Positions 25,006 to 34,590 of a stretch of DNA of 64,000 nucleotides are shown piece by piece. Made by a program: the position numbers and the translations under genes. Numbering within the stretch: the stretch's first letter is position 1; every line of letters begins with the position of its first letter. The stretch comes from Listeria aquatica FSL S10-1188 (GTDB taxonomy: Bacteria; Bacillota; Bacilli; Lactobacillales; Listeriaceae), in contig NZ_AOCG01000007.1 of NCBI RefSeq assembly GCF_000525795.1, forward strand, positions 1-64,000, read 5' to 3'. The notes beneath the pieces were generated by a model that did no database searches, was not told the DNA's origin, and saw only the letters and a program-made list of their open reading frames with translations.

Positions 25006-26437
25006 ATGAATTTTGAAACGGTAATTGGGCTTGAGGTCCACGTTGAACTGAAAACTGAATCGAAGATCTTTTCTTCTGCTCCTGCACATTTTGGGGCAGA
25101 ACCAAATACGAATACGACAGTGGTTGATCTAGGAATGCCTGGCGTGCTTCCGGTTCTGAATAAGCGTGCTGTCGAATTTGGAATGAAAGCAGCGATGGCG
25201 ATTAATTGTGAGATTGCTCGCCACACGAAATTTGACCGTAAAAACTATTTCTATCCAGATAATCCTAAGGCTTACCAAATTTCGCAATTCGATAAGCCGA
25301 TTGGTGAACATGGCTGGATTGAAATCGAAGTAGGCGGTAAAACGAAAAAAAATTGGCATTACACGTCTTCACCTAGAAGAAGATGCTGGGAAGAATACGC
25401 ATACTTCGCATGGCTATTCGCTTGTCGATATTAACCGTCAAGGAACACCTCTTATTGAAATCGTTTCTGAACCAGATATTCGCTCGGCTGAGGAAGCTTA
25501 TGCTTATCTTGAAAAGTTAAAATCGATCATTCAATATACGGGTGTTTCTGATGTGAAGATGGAAGAAGGTTCGATGCGTTGTGATGCGAATATCTCAATT
25601 CGTCCTGTTGGGCAAGAGGAATTCGGTGTGAAAACAGAACTTAAGAACTTGAACTCCTTTAATAATGTTCGTAAGGGAATCGAATACGAAGAAAAACGTC
25701 AAGCAGAGGTGCTAATGGCTGGTGGCATCATCGAGCAAGAAACTCGTCGCTTTGAAGAAGCAACGGGTAAAACAACACTGATGCGTGTAAAAGAAGGCTC
25801 GGATGATTACCGTTATTTCCCTGAACCAGACCTAGTTGATTTATATATCGATGAAGCTTGGATGGAACGAATTCGCAGTGAAATTCCTGAACTTCCAGAT
25901 AAGCGCCGCGTGCGTTACGTTGAAGAACTGGGGCTACCGGCTTATGATGCGATGGTGCTTACGCTTACGAAGGAGATGTCTGATTTCTTTGAAGCGGCGA
26001 TCAAACTTGGAGCCGATGCGAAGTTAATTTCCAACTGGCTGATGGGAGAGGTTTCTGCCTATCTGAATGCAGAGCAAAAAGAACTTTATGAAACGGGGCT
26101 TACACCGGAAAACCTTTCTGGAATGGTCAAATTGATCGAAGACGGAACGATTTCCTCGAAAATTGCTAAGAAAGTCTTCCGTGAACTTGCTCAAAATGGC
26201 GGGGATGCGGAAGCTGTCGTGAAAGCAAAAGGACTTGTTCAAATTTCAGATGAAGGGGAGTTGCGTAAGATTATTTCAGGCATTCTGGATAATAATGCGC
26301 AGTCCATCGAGGATTATAAAAACGGGAAAGATCGTGCTGTTGGCTTCCTTGTAGGTCAAGTTATGAAAGCAACAAAAGGACAAGCGAATCCGCCGATGGT
26401 GAATAAGATTTTACTCGAAGAAATGAATAAACGTTAA
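25006..26437 (+). CDS. gatB: Asp/Glu-tRNA amidotransferase subunit B GatB (frameshifted at poly-A)
   Basis: GatB activates the mischarged tRNA with ATP and receives ammonia from GatA. The N-terminal part is typical ([31 protein letters not shown]) until the eight-A run at 25345-25352. Removing one A continues as [19 protein letters not shown] and then joins [27 protein letters not shown] and the C-terminal YqeY-like domain, ending [17 protein letters not shown]. The corrected length is about 476 residues. ATG 25006 follows AAAGGAG. The protein is essential in organisms without GlnRS. Confidence 0.95.
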
Positions 26438-26443
26438 ACCAAG

Positions 26444-26477
26444 AGAAGGGGGCAACTAGCTTCCTTCTTTTTCTTTT
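26444..26477 (+). terminator. gatCAB terminator
   Basis: AGAAGGGGG (26444-26452) pairs with CTTCCTTCT (26460-26468) with two G-U pairs, followed by a T-rich tract. Confidence 0.7.
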
Positions 26478-26493
26478 TAAACCAGCTGTTTTT

Positions 26494-26502
26494 TGCTATA
26501 AT
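26494..26502 (+). promoter_or_regulatory. extended -10 upstream of dagK
   Basis: TGCTATAAT is an extended -10 ending at 26502; the gene starts at 26575. Confidence 0.5.
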
Positions 26503-26574
26503 GAAACTGTTGGTGTGAAAAAAATCGGTTGGATAGGCAATCGTATTTTTGTTTTGTAAGAGAGGATGAACTAC

Positions 26575-27522
26575 ATGGCGAAGAGAGCCCGTGTGATCTA
26601 TAATCCGACATCTGGTCGGGAAATTATTAAAAAGAATTTGGCAAATGTGCTGATGATTTTAGAAGATGCTGGCTATGTGACTTCTGCACATGCGACGACA
26701 CCGGAACCGGGAGATGCAGAGCGAGAAGCTAAACTTGCGGTTGCTGAACGCTATGATTTAGTGGTTGCAGCAGGTGGAGACGGGACCATTAATGAAGTGA
26801 TCAATGGCATTGCTGAGCAAGATTACCGGCCAAAAGTAGGTATTATTCCAACGGGAACAACCAATGACTTTGCACGTGCGCTCCACGTCCCTCGCGATGT
26901 GATAAAGGCAACGGAACTGATTGCAAAAGGGGACTCTGTTGCGATGGATATTGGAAAAGCAAACGGGACTTACTTCATTAATATTGGTGGCGGTGGGCGA
27001 ATCACAGAACTTACCTATGACGTCCCAAGTAAGCTCAAAACGATGCTTGGTCAGCTTGCTTACTACTTAAAGGGAATTGAGATGCTTCCCTCAATTAAAG
27101 CGACAAAAGTGCGTATTGAATATGATGAAGGCGTGTTCGAAGGGGAGGCGATGTGCTTCTTACTTGGACTGACCAATTCGATCGGGGGATTTGAAAAAAT
27201 TGCGCCCGATGCTAAACTTGATGACGGAAAATTTTCATTGATTATTTTGAAAAAAGTCAATTTGCCTGAGTTTATTCGACTAGTTACGCTTGCTCTGCGG
27301 GGGGATCATATCAAGGAGCCTAATGTGATTTATGTGAAATCGCAAAAGGTTGTCGTGACGTCTGAAAAGAAAATGTTGATCAATTTGGACGGGGAACTCG
27401 GCGGAGAAACGCCTATGGTTTTTGAAAATTTGAATCAACATATTGAATTTTTTGCGGATGTGGAGGCTATTCCTGCTGCTGATTTAGACCAAGATGAAAA
27501 GACGAGTCTCTTATCTGAGTAA
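26575..27522 (+). CDS. dagK: diacylglycerol kinase DagK (DgkB)
   Basis: The enzyme phosphorylates diacylglycerol released by lipoteichoic acid synthesis and recycles it to phosphatidic acid. The 315-residue protein begins RARVIYNPTSGRE and has the catalytic nucleotide-binding motif VVAAGGDGTINEVINGI and GIIPTGTTNDFARAL. ATG 26575 lies about nine bases after GAGAGG; ATG 26566 abuts that site and is rejected. It is followed by its own spacer and a separate promoter. Confidence 0.95.
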   Translation: MAKRARVIYNPTSGREIIKKNLANVLMILEDAGYVTSAHATTPEPGDAEREAKLAVAERYDLVVAAGGDGTINEVINGIAEQDYRPKVGIIPTGTTNDFARALHVPRDVIKATELIAKGDSVAMDIGKANGTYFINIGGGGRITELTYDVPSKLKTMLGQLAYYLKGIEMLPSIKATKVRIEYDEGVFEGEAMCFLLGLTNSIGGFEKIAPDAKLDDGKFSLIILKKVNLPEFIRLVTLALRGDHIKEPNVIYVKSQKVVVTSEKKMLINLDGELGGETPMVFENLNQHIEFFADVEAIPAADLDQDEKTSLLSE

Positions 27523-27602
27523 TCTTCCTCTGGACTTTTTGTGCGAAAAAGGGACTTATGACGGAGACGTCTAGTAAAAAAGTTGTCTTTTTTGTCATAT
27601 AT

Positions 27603-27631
27603 TTGTATTATTTCTAAAAAAGCATTATAAT
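27603..27631 (+). promoter_or_regulatory. sigma-A promoter of exported protein gene
   Basis: TTGTAT (27603-27608), 17-base spacer, TATAAT (27626-27631); the coding region starts about 40 bases on. Confidence 0.7.
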
Positions 27632-27669
27632 GGGGGAGTTCTAAGCTAAGGAAGTAGGTGTAAAAAGTC

Positions 27670-28426
27670 TTGAAAAAAACCAAACCATTAAAACGAATGC
27701 TAGGCGTTTCTTTTGTGGCACTTCTTTTAGGAGGGGCGGTTACATTCGCTTTTTGGCACGTACAGGCTGATGAAATCGAAAAAGCGGGGACAAGTGAGGA
27801 TTTAATCACAAGCAATAAAACGTGGGTGGGTGCAAAGACTGAGATCCCGCTGACGAATGATATTCATTTTGTCACACAGAAAAAAGGAACATCGGTGAAA
27901 ATCGTCGGGGACGGCGACTTGCAAATTGAAGTGGTTGACACGCAATTGCTGAAAGAAATGGCCGATGAAAATCCTGATTTTAAAGGAATCAAAAAATACC
28001 GGCTTCGGGTCGAAGCTGATCGTGTAGCTGATTATTTAAATAATGAACGCTATGTTTTCCCAGTGGAGCATGGCTATAAAGGGTTATCGAATTATCAAAT
28101 CAGTGCTGGGGAAAGAAAAATTAGATCTGCTGATAAAGCAATTGCGCTTACGAAAAAGAATACAAATTGGGCGGTAGAAACGACGCTTCCTGTTGAGTAT
28201 TCGGATGACCTTGCGGAGGATGCAGTCGATGTTCTTAAAATGAATGTTTCTTCTGGGAAACTAGAAATGGATGACTCGTTCCGTGCGGATTATAAGAAAG
28301 TTGAAGCGCATGCGAAGATGTTCCGTTATAATTTTACGGTTGAAAAAAAATTCTTTGCTGGTCTTTAAAAGCGAGGAAGAAGTTCAGATTGATGAGCCGA
28401 TCGGGATTGAATATTTGATGAAGTAG
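27670..28426 (+). CDS. exported or membrane-anchored protein, unknown function (frameshifted at poly-A)
   Basis: TTG 27670 opens a protein with a positively charged start and one hydrophobic segment (about residues 10-29), then HVQADE, so it is either secreted or anchored by its signal. The rest is a soluble extracellular domain; I do not recognise a family. As read it ends at 28368 with FTVEKKFFAGL. Removing one A from the eight-A run at 28343-28350 extends it by about 20 residues, ending IDEPIGIEYLMK at 28426, just before a terminator. The extended form (about 251 residues) is more likely. Confidence 0.72.
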
Positions 28427-28453
28427 AAACAGGGCGAAATGTCCTGTTTTTTT
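28427..28453 (+). terminator. terminator before rlmCD
   Basis: AAACAGG (28427-28433) and CCTGTTT (28443-28449) form the stem, followed by a T-run. It starts right after the corrected stop codon of the preceding gene, which supports that correction. Confidence 0.7.
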
Positions 28454-28507
28454 GTTGTGGATTACGTTATAATATGGGAATGGAAAGATGAGGAAGGATG
28501 AAGTGCT

Positions 28508-29878
28508 GTGGAAATGGGCCAACTGAAGAAAAATCAGCTGCTGGACGTTCGGATAGAAGACTTGACGCACGATGGTAGTGGCGTCGCTAAAGTGGATGGG
28601 TATCCGCTTTTCATTCCAAACACGCTTGTTGGGGAACGGGCGGAGATCAAAATTGTGAAGTTGAATAAGAAATTCGGATTTGGTCGGTTGATGGAACTAA
28701 AAGAGGCGAGTAAGGACCGAGTGGAGCCGCCGTGTCCGGTTTATGATAAATGTGGCGGGTGTCAGTTGCAGCACTTATCTTACGCTGGCCAGCTTGAATT
28801 TAAGCGTCATAGCGTAGAGCAAGTGATGCGCCGGATTGGAAAAATTGAAGCTTACGTGGAGCCGGTGCTTGGGATGGATCATCCATTTCGCTACCGTAAC
28901 AAGTCGCAAGTTCCGGTTGGTACAATTAATGGGCGGATTGCGGCTGGATTTTATCAAAAACGAACTCATGATATTATTGATATGGATTATTGTTTGATTC
29001 AAGATGAGCGGAGTGACAAGGCTGTTCAGGCTGTGCGAGATGTGATGGAACTTTTTCAAATTGAACCGTATGACGAAGTTCGGCACAAAGGGTTCTTGCG
29101 CCACATCATGACGCGTGTCAGTCGGTCAACGAATGAACTTATGCTTGTTCTCATTACGCGGACGGAAGACTTTCCGTTTCTTGCGGAAGTGCTTGACGCT
29201 TTGAAAAAACGGATTGATGGGCTTGCGTCTGTTGTGCAAAATGTCAATCCGCATAAAACGAATGTGATTTTTGGTGAGAAAACGCGTGTGCTTGACGGAA
29301 AAGAGCGGATTACAGACACGATTCATGGCATTCAGTTTGCAATTTCGGCGAAAAGCTTTTATCAGGTGAATCCAGAGCAGACGGAAGTATTATATGCGAA
29401 AGCGCTTGAAGCTGCAGGACTGACGGGAGAGGAAACGGTGATTGATGCGTATTGCGGTATTGGATCGATTTCGCTTTGTCTTGCGAAGCGTGCGAAAAAG
29501 GTTTATGGGGTTGAAATCGTTGATGCGGCGATTCAAGATGCGCGACGCAATGCGGAACTTAATCAGCTGGGGAATGCGATATTTGAGACGGGGAAAGCAG
29601 AAGAGGTGATTCCGCGCTGGTATAAAGAAGGGGTTAAAGCGGATGTGATTGTTGTGGACCCTCCTCGTAAAGGTTGTGATGAGAAGCTTCTTGAAACGAT
29701 TCTTGCGATGAAGCCAAAGCGTGTTGTTTATGTTTCCTGTGAGCCGAGCACGCTTGCGCGTGATTTGCGAATTTTGGAGGACGGCGGATATAAAGCGGGA
29801 AGTGTTCAGCCTGTTGATATGTTTCCGATGACGACACACATTGAAAATGTTGTGGCGCTTGAGCGTGTGGATGCTTGA
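28508..29878 (+). CDS. rlmCD: 23S rRNA (uracil-C5)-methyltransferase RlmCD
   Basis: The 456-residue protein is an RlmD/TrmA-family enzyme. It has an N-terminal TRAM domain (residues 5-60), the Fe-S cysteines in [16 protein letters not shown], the SAM site [23 protein letters not shown] and the catalytic Cys in [13 protein letters not shown]. In B. subtilis the orthologue next to the diacylglycerol kinase gene (YefA) modifies two uridines of 23S rRNA. GTG 28508 follows AAGGATG. Which uridines are modified here is inferred from the gene order. Confidence 0.92.
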   Translation: MEMGQLKKNQLLDVRIEDLTHDGSGVAKVDGYPLFIPNTLVGERAEIKIVKLNKKFGFGRLMELKEASKDRVEPPCPVYDKCGGCQLQHLSYAGQLEFKRHSVEQVMRRIGKIEAYVEPVLGMDHPFRYRNKSQVPVGTINGRIAAGFYQKRTHDIIDMDYCLIQDERSDKAVQAVRDVMELFQIEPYDEVRHKGFLRHIMTRVSRSTNELMLVLITRTEDFPFLAEVLDALKKRIDGLASVVQNVNPHKTNVIFGEKTRVLDGKERITDTIHGIQFAISAKSFYQVNPEQTEVLYAKALEAAGLTGEETVIDAYCGIGSISLCLAKRAKKVYGVEIVDAAIQDARRNAELNQLGNAIFETGKAEEVIPRWYKEGVKADVIVVDPPRKGCDEKLLETILAMKPKRVVYVSCEPSTLARDLRILEDGGYKAGSVQPVDMFPMTTHIENVVALERVDA

Positions 29879-29892
29879 TAGGCGAAGCGTGG

Positions 29893-29940
29893 AAAGCCAC
29901 TTTGGACGAATCACATGATTCGTCCAAAGTGGCTTTTTTA
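29893..29940. terminator. bidirectional terminator between rlmCD and aroK
   Basis: AAAGCCACTTTGGACGAAT and ATTCGTCCAAAGTGGCTTT form a perfect long stem with T-runs on the plus strand (29934-29940) and a short one on the minus strand. It separates two convergent genes. Confidence 0.92.
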
Positions 29941-29942
29941 TG

Positions 29943-30444
29943 TTAGGATAATTGTGTTTGGATTTCAGAGACGATTTCAAGCGGACTCAAAGAATCGGTC
30001 TCAATACTAAAACTGGCAACAGCTTCATAATGCGCTTCGCGGGACTGAAATAATTTTTCGATTTCTTCAGGTGTTTGGTTTTTGGCAAGCGGCCGTGTTT
30101 CGTCGCCTTTTAGTCGTGCGAGAAAGATCACCGGGCTTGTTTTTAAATAAATGATAGTAGCTGGGTGTTGCTGCAAAAATGTGCGAGTGGCTTCGGTTGT
30201 GATAATGCCTCCTCCTGTTGAAATGACAGCAGCATTCGTTTTAAATTCGGAAAGTTTTTTTTTGCTCAAGTTCGCGGAAATAAGCTTCGCCGGATTCAGA
30301 AAAGATCGCTGAAATGCTTTTTTGTTGCTCGTTTTCAATCGCTCGGTCAATATCAACAAAAGGCAATCCCGTTTTTTTGGCTAGTAATTCGCCAACGGTC
30401 GTTTTACCGGAAGCCATAAAACCGATTAGAATGATGGATTTAAT
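29943..30444 (-). CDS. aroK: shikimate kinase AroK (frameshifted at poly-A; probable ATT start)
   Basis: AroK phosphorylates shikimate in aromatic amino acid synthesis. The N-terminal part [21 protein letters not shown] holds the Walker A motif, but it is one base out of frame with the rest ([37 protein letters not shown]). Removing one base from the nine-base run at 30255-30263 joins them as [14 protein letters not shown], for about 166 residues. No ATG, GTG or TTG lies between the upstream stop and Walker A. ATT at 30442-30444, about eight bases after GGGAGAG, gives MKSIILIGF, the usual AroK start. Confidence 0.88.
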
Positions 30445-30666
30445 CGGAAGTCTCTCCCTTCTTTATTTCTCTAGTTAGTCGTATTTTACCATAGGAAGAG
30501 GCGGTTTGCGAGATGTGCTATTTTTTCGCAGGGATGGTTCGGAATCAAACATGTCGAAAAGTAAAGGGATTGCCTAGATTTTAAAATCATTGTTTTTTTC
30601 TGCCCCCTTTTGCGGCTTTACGTTTTAGTGTAGAATGAAGGTAAGGAATAACAGAGAGGAGAAATC

Positions 30667-31182
30667 ATGAATTTGCAATCAAAGATTTTAGCTGGGGACA
30701 AGGTGAAACTTTATGTGAACAAACGACTCATTTTTTCAAATGTTTTGTTGTCACTGGCTGTGAGTATTTTGCTTTATTTGTTATTTAGCCATTTGAAAGG
30801 GGTTACGGGAACGGAAGAAATCATTTTGCTTGTCTTTCTTGCTATGTTTGTTTTGCGCCCGTTTTTTAGATTGCTCAATGTGATGCCAACTCTTGAACTT
30901 AGTCAAGCTGGGATTGGCTATCGCGGAGATTTTGAGTCTTGGGATGCGGTTTTTGATGTGAAAGTAGTGCGCCCGAAGGTTCGGCTTTTTAGTTTCGGTA
31001 GGTTGATGCTTTATACGGAAATCAAGGGGAAACCCGAGCTTGCTTGGGATATTACGGCTTATGATAGCGAGCTCGATCTTTTGGAACTGGAAGCGTTGAT
31101 CAAATTTTGCATCGCTGAGTTTGGCGAAAATGCGGAAAGATTGGCGCCTGTTCTTGAAGAAAAACAGCCGGTCTCGTTTTAA
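30667..31182 (+). CDS. membrane protein, unknown function
   Basis: A 171-residue protein with two hydrophobic segments (about residues 21-41 and 51-70) followed by a soluble domain of mixed strand character, which contains LSQAGIGYRGDFESWDAVFDV. The layout (two helices then a PH-like domain reading the membrane surface) resembles STM3941-type proteins, but this is a guess. ATG 30667 follows AGAGAGG. It is a single gene between the aroK promoter region and the Ohr gene. Confidence 0.72.
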   Translation: MNLQSKILAGDKVKLYVNKRLIFSNVLLSLAVSILLYLLFSHLKGVTGTEEIILLVFLAMFVLRPFFRLLNVMPTLELSQAGIGYRGDFESWDAVFDVKVVRPKVRLFSFGRLMLYTEIKGKPELAWDITAYDSELDLLELEALIKFCIAEFGENAERLAPVLEEKQPVSF

Positions 31183-31228
31183 ATGTTACGACTCCGGGTA
31201 AAGTGCTTTATACGAGGAGGAGAGGCAA

Positions 31229-31657
31229 ATGGGAAAAGTTTATTTTACAACAAGTGCAACGGGTGTTGGCGGTAGAGCGGGCACGGTTGCATCGAATAAC
31301 AGTGATTTGGAATTTGAACTGAGCAGACCGGTTGCTTTTAAAGGCGAAGGTGGCGGTGGAACTAATCCAGAAGAATTATTCTCGATGGGCTACGCGGCTT
31401 GTTTTGGAAGTGCTTTTCAGTCGGTTGCGCGTAAGAATAAATCGAAAGCAAAAGCTGAAATTACGGTGGAAATTGCGATGGAAGATGATGAAGCAGACGG
31501 CGGATATAAGCTTGCTGCGAAAATCACGGGTTTTATCACAGAAGCGACACGGGAAGAGGCGGAACACTTGATGCAAGAAGCTCACAAAATGTGTCCGTAT
31601 TCGAAAGCGACTCGTGGGAATATTGATGTGGAGCTTAAAACGCGTATTGCTGAATAA
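31229..31657 (+). CDS. organic hydroperoxide resistance protein, Ohr/OsmC family
   Basis: This thiol peroxidase reduces organic hydroperoxides. The 142-residue protein has the two redox cysteines of the family: Cys58 in GYAACFGSA and Cys122 in KMCPYSKATRGN, together with the GTNPEELF motif before the first. The Arg expected to activate the cysteine is the conserved Arg of the N-terminal half (GRAG). ATG 31229 follows AGGAGGAG. No OhrR-type regulator is next to it in the window. Confidence 0.93.
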   Translation: MGKVYFTTSATGVGGRAGTVASNNSDLEFELSRPVAFKGEGGGGTNPEELFSMGYAACFGSAFQSVARKNKSKAKAEITVEIAMEDDEADGGYKLAAKITGFITEATREEAEHLMQEAHKMCPYSKATRGNIDVELKTRIAE

Positions 31658-31667
31658 ATAAATCAAA

Positions 31668-31710
31668 GAGAGCTTGGGGTTTCTTGCCCCCCGAGTTCTT
31701 TTTTTTGTGA
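31668..31710 (+). terminator. terminator after ohr
   Basis: GAGCTTGGGG pairs with CCCCCCGAGTTC (with two wobble pairs), followed by a run of eight or more T. Confidence 0.75.
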
Positions 31711-31729
31711 AAATCGGTCGATAAACTTA

Positions 31730-31758
31730 TTTTCATTAGGAGCGAGTTATTGTACAAT
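31730..31758 (+). promoter_or_regulatory. promoter of VirAB-VirRS operon
   Basis: TTTTCA (31730-31735), 17-base spacer, TACAAT (31753-31758), about 32 bases before the ATPase gene. Confidence 0.6.
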
Positions 31759-31789
31759 AAGGTTCAGAGTAATTTTCGGGAGGCCTAAC

Positions 31790-32557
31790 ATGAAGCCTGT
31801 TTTAGAAGCAAATAAAATTAGAAAAGTATATGGAACACGAAGCAATTTTTACACAGCGATTAATGATATTTCGCTTCAAGTCGAGCGCGGCGAGTTTGTG
31901 AGTGTGATGGGGCCATCAGGAGCTGGAAAAACAACGCTTCTTAATGTTTTATCGTCCATTGATAAACCGTCTTCAGGTGAAGTTAAAATTAGCGGGACGA
32001 ATCTTTTTAAAATGAAATCACGGGAACTTGCGGTTTTTAGACGTGACCGGTTAGGATTTATTTTCCAAGATTATAATTTACTGGAAACGATGTCGTTAAA
32101 AGACAATATTATACTGCCGCTTTCGCTTAGCCGAACCTCTTCGCAAGAAACGGAAGCGAGGTTTCAGCATATTGCGAAACAATTTGGGATTTATGACATT
32201 CGAGATAAGTATCCAAATGAAGTGTCAGGTGGTCAAAAGCAACGTACGAGTGCTTGCCGAGCCCTGATCACGAATCCGGATTTGATTTTTGCTGACGAGC
32301 CAACAGGAGCGCTTGACTCCAAAGCGGCAACCCATTTGCTTGCTAATCTTGAGCGAGTGCGAACGGAAGAAGGGGCGACCATTTTGATGGTGACACATGA
32401 TGCGTTTGCTGCGAGCTATTCAGATCGGATTCTTTTTATTAAAGATGGTGAAATTTATCAAGAACTTGCGAAAGGTGACTCGACGCGCAAATCATTTTTT
32501 CAGAAAATTTTAGCAGTATTAGCAGAGCTTGGCGGTGAAACGGATGCTCGTGACTAA
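31790..32557 (+). CDS. ABC transporter ATP-binding protein, BceA/VirAB type
   Basis: The 255-residue ATPase has Walker A GPSGAGKT near 41-48, the Q-loop FIFQDYNLL, the signature VSGGQKQR, Walker B LIFADEP and the switch His in MVTHD. It is of the antimicrobial-peptide-detoxification group (BceA-like). Next to a BceB-like permease and VirR/VirS it corresponds to the L. monocytogenes VirAB transporter (lmo1747-lmo1746), which senses peptide antibiotics such as nisin and is needed for VirR activity. It overlaps the permease gene. Confidence 0.93.
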   Translation: MKPVLEANKIRKVYGTRSNFYTAINDISLQVERGEFVSVMGPSGAGKTTLLNVLSSIDKPSSGEVKISGTNLFKMKSRELAVFRRDRLGFIFQDYNLLETMSLKDNIILPLSLSRTSSQETEARFQHIAKQFGIYDIRDKYPNEVSGGQKQRTSACRALITNPDLIFADEPTGALDSKAATHLLANLERVRTEEGATILMVTHDAFAASYSDRILFIKDGEIYQELAKGDSTRKSFFQKILAVLAELGGETDARD

Positions 32558-34533
32558 AATTGCTTTTACAAATATGTTTAAAAACTTCCAGTCGTACTTA
32601 CTTCACTTTGTCAGCATTTCCATGAGCATTTTGATTTTCTTTACGTTTATGTCACTAGCAAATAATCCACTCATTCGGAAGATTTTCTTGCGCTGGGAAG
32701 TGATTGGCTCTTCGCTATTTTCTTCTTCGGCTTTTGTCCTTATTTTATTTGTTGGTTTTTTCATTTTTTTATTCGAACAGCTATTTTTTAAAGCGACGTA
32801 AGCGAGAACTTGGTCTTTATTCGTTACTTGGTTTGCGCAAGGGGCAAGTTTGTGCGATTCTTGTGATTGAAAACTTGTTAGTTTATTCGCTTGCTCTGGT
32901 TGCAGGGATTGTTGCGGGCATTTTTTTTCTCAAAACTATTTTCGATGTTACTGTTTTGGATTGTGAATTTACGGGTGGATACCACGATCATCTTTTCGGG
33001 AAAAGCTATTATAGATACGATTTTAGTTTTTCTTGTGATCATGGCCTTCACTTCGCTTTATGCGTGTGGAATGGTTTTGCGTTATAGTTTGCTACAGCTC
33101 TTTCAAAATAAAGAGATGGAAAAAAATGTGCCACGTGGTTCTGTTACGCTTACGATCCTTGGACTATGTTTCATTGGTTTTGGCTATACACTTGCGTTAC
33201 AAAATATTGAAGAATCCTTTCTTTGGCATAAGTTGAAATTTTTTGCGGGTTTTGGCTTAATACTGCTTTCTGTAGTGGTAGGAACATGGCTTGTCATCCG
33301 GTTTTCAATGCCGCTCGGATTGCGCTATTTCTATGGACGAAAAAAAGTTCATTATCATGGTACGAATTTGCTCACGATCACTTCACTTCGTTATCGCTTG
33401 AAACGAAATGCTAATACGCTTGCGATGATCGCTGTTTTGAGCGCGACAACGCTTTCGATTATTGGCGCAATCGGGAGTTTTTATTCAGGAGCTATTCATG
33501 ATGTCAAGCGGGAAAACCCAAGTAGCTATCAAATTTTGAATTTGACGCCAGATAAGCAAAAAGAAGTAGACCGGATTATCCGCAGAAGTAGTGAGAATAA
33601 ATTGCAATATGCTACACAAAGTGCCTATCTGAATGTTCCTGTGAAAAATCCAATGAAACGAATGCCTTATGAATTTTATGCGAATAGCCGTCATTTTTCT
33701 TTCATCTCAGAAAACGAATTTAATCGCTTGAATAAAATCGAGAGAAATCGCAATTTGAGTATTTCAGGTCTTAGGGACGGGGAAGGCGTTCTTGTTGGGA
33801 GTGATATGACGCGAATCCCGACGAAGCTTAAAAACCCGTCTGCAAAATCACATTTTTTTTCTTGCATTCAGATGATCAAAAAAGAGAATTAGATACAGTG
33901 CAATTTGTTGGATTTCGTGAATTTCCGGTATTTAACACGGGATTTGCAGATTTCACAGTTGTTGTAAATCAAAGGGTTTATGATAAGTTACTCACGGAAT
34001 TTCGACCGGAACAAGTCTTTATTTATAATGTTTCGGAGGTGGATCACTCTGAAAAACTGGGCAACCGGATTCAACAAGCGGTTGAAGGGAAAGTGAGTAT
34101 CTGGTCTAACAAGATGTCGAGCTATTTCTCCAATTATCATATTGTTTCCATTTTGACCGGGGCGATTTTATTTGTTGGCGTGTTTATTGGAATTGTGTTT
34201 TTCCTTGCAACAGGGAGCATCATTTATTTTAAACAAGTGACAGATGCTTATTCGGAAGAACCGGGATTTCGGATTCTATTTAAGCTTGGGCTAACGGACC
34301 GGGAATTGCGACAAATTATTGCTAGTCAAATTGGTCCGCTATTTGTTGTCCCGCTTCTTTTCGGGATTTCTCACAGCATTATTGCGATGATTGGCTTAGC
34401 TAAGAATTTTGATGTCTCCGTGAAGTTACCTTTCATTATTGTGACGTCGATTTATTATGTTTTTTATGGTGTTTATTACTGGTTGACAGCTAATAATTAT
34501 AGGAATATTGTATCGCGGCATCGTCATGACTAG
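32544..34533 (+). CDS. ABC transporter permease, BceB/VirAB type (three poly-T frameshifts)
   Basis: The permease starts at ATG 32544 inside the ATPase gene. The coding frame shifts at three T-runs: seven T at 32764-32770 and eight T at 32921-32928 (one extra each) and eight T at 33853-33860 (one missing, or two extra). Corrected, it gives about 662 residues with the BceB plan: an FtsX-like start, YSNSYFLKRRKRELGLYSL after the second helix, a large extracellular domain (about residues 310-530) and three C-terminal helices. The big domain is thought to bind the peptide signal. Length and topology match the family. Confidence 0.88.
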
Positions 34534-34590
34534 TCAAACGAATCGGAATCAGCTAAAATAGAACTATGCAGAAGATGGAGGGTCCAAAGA

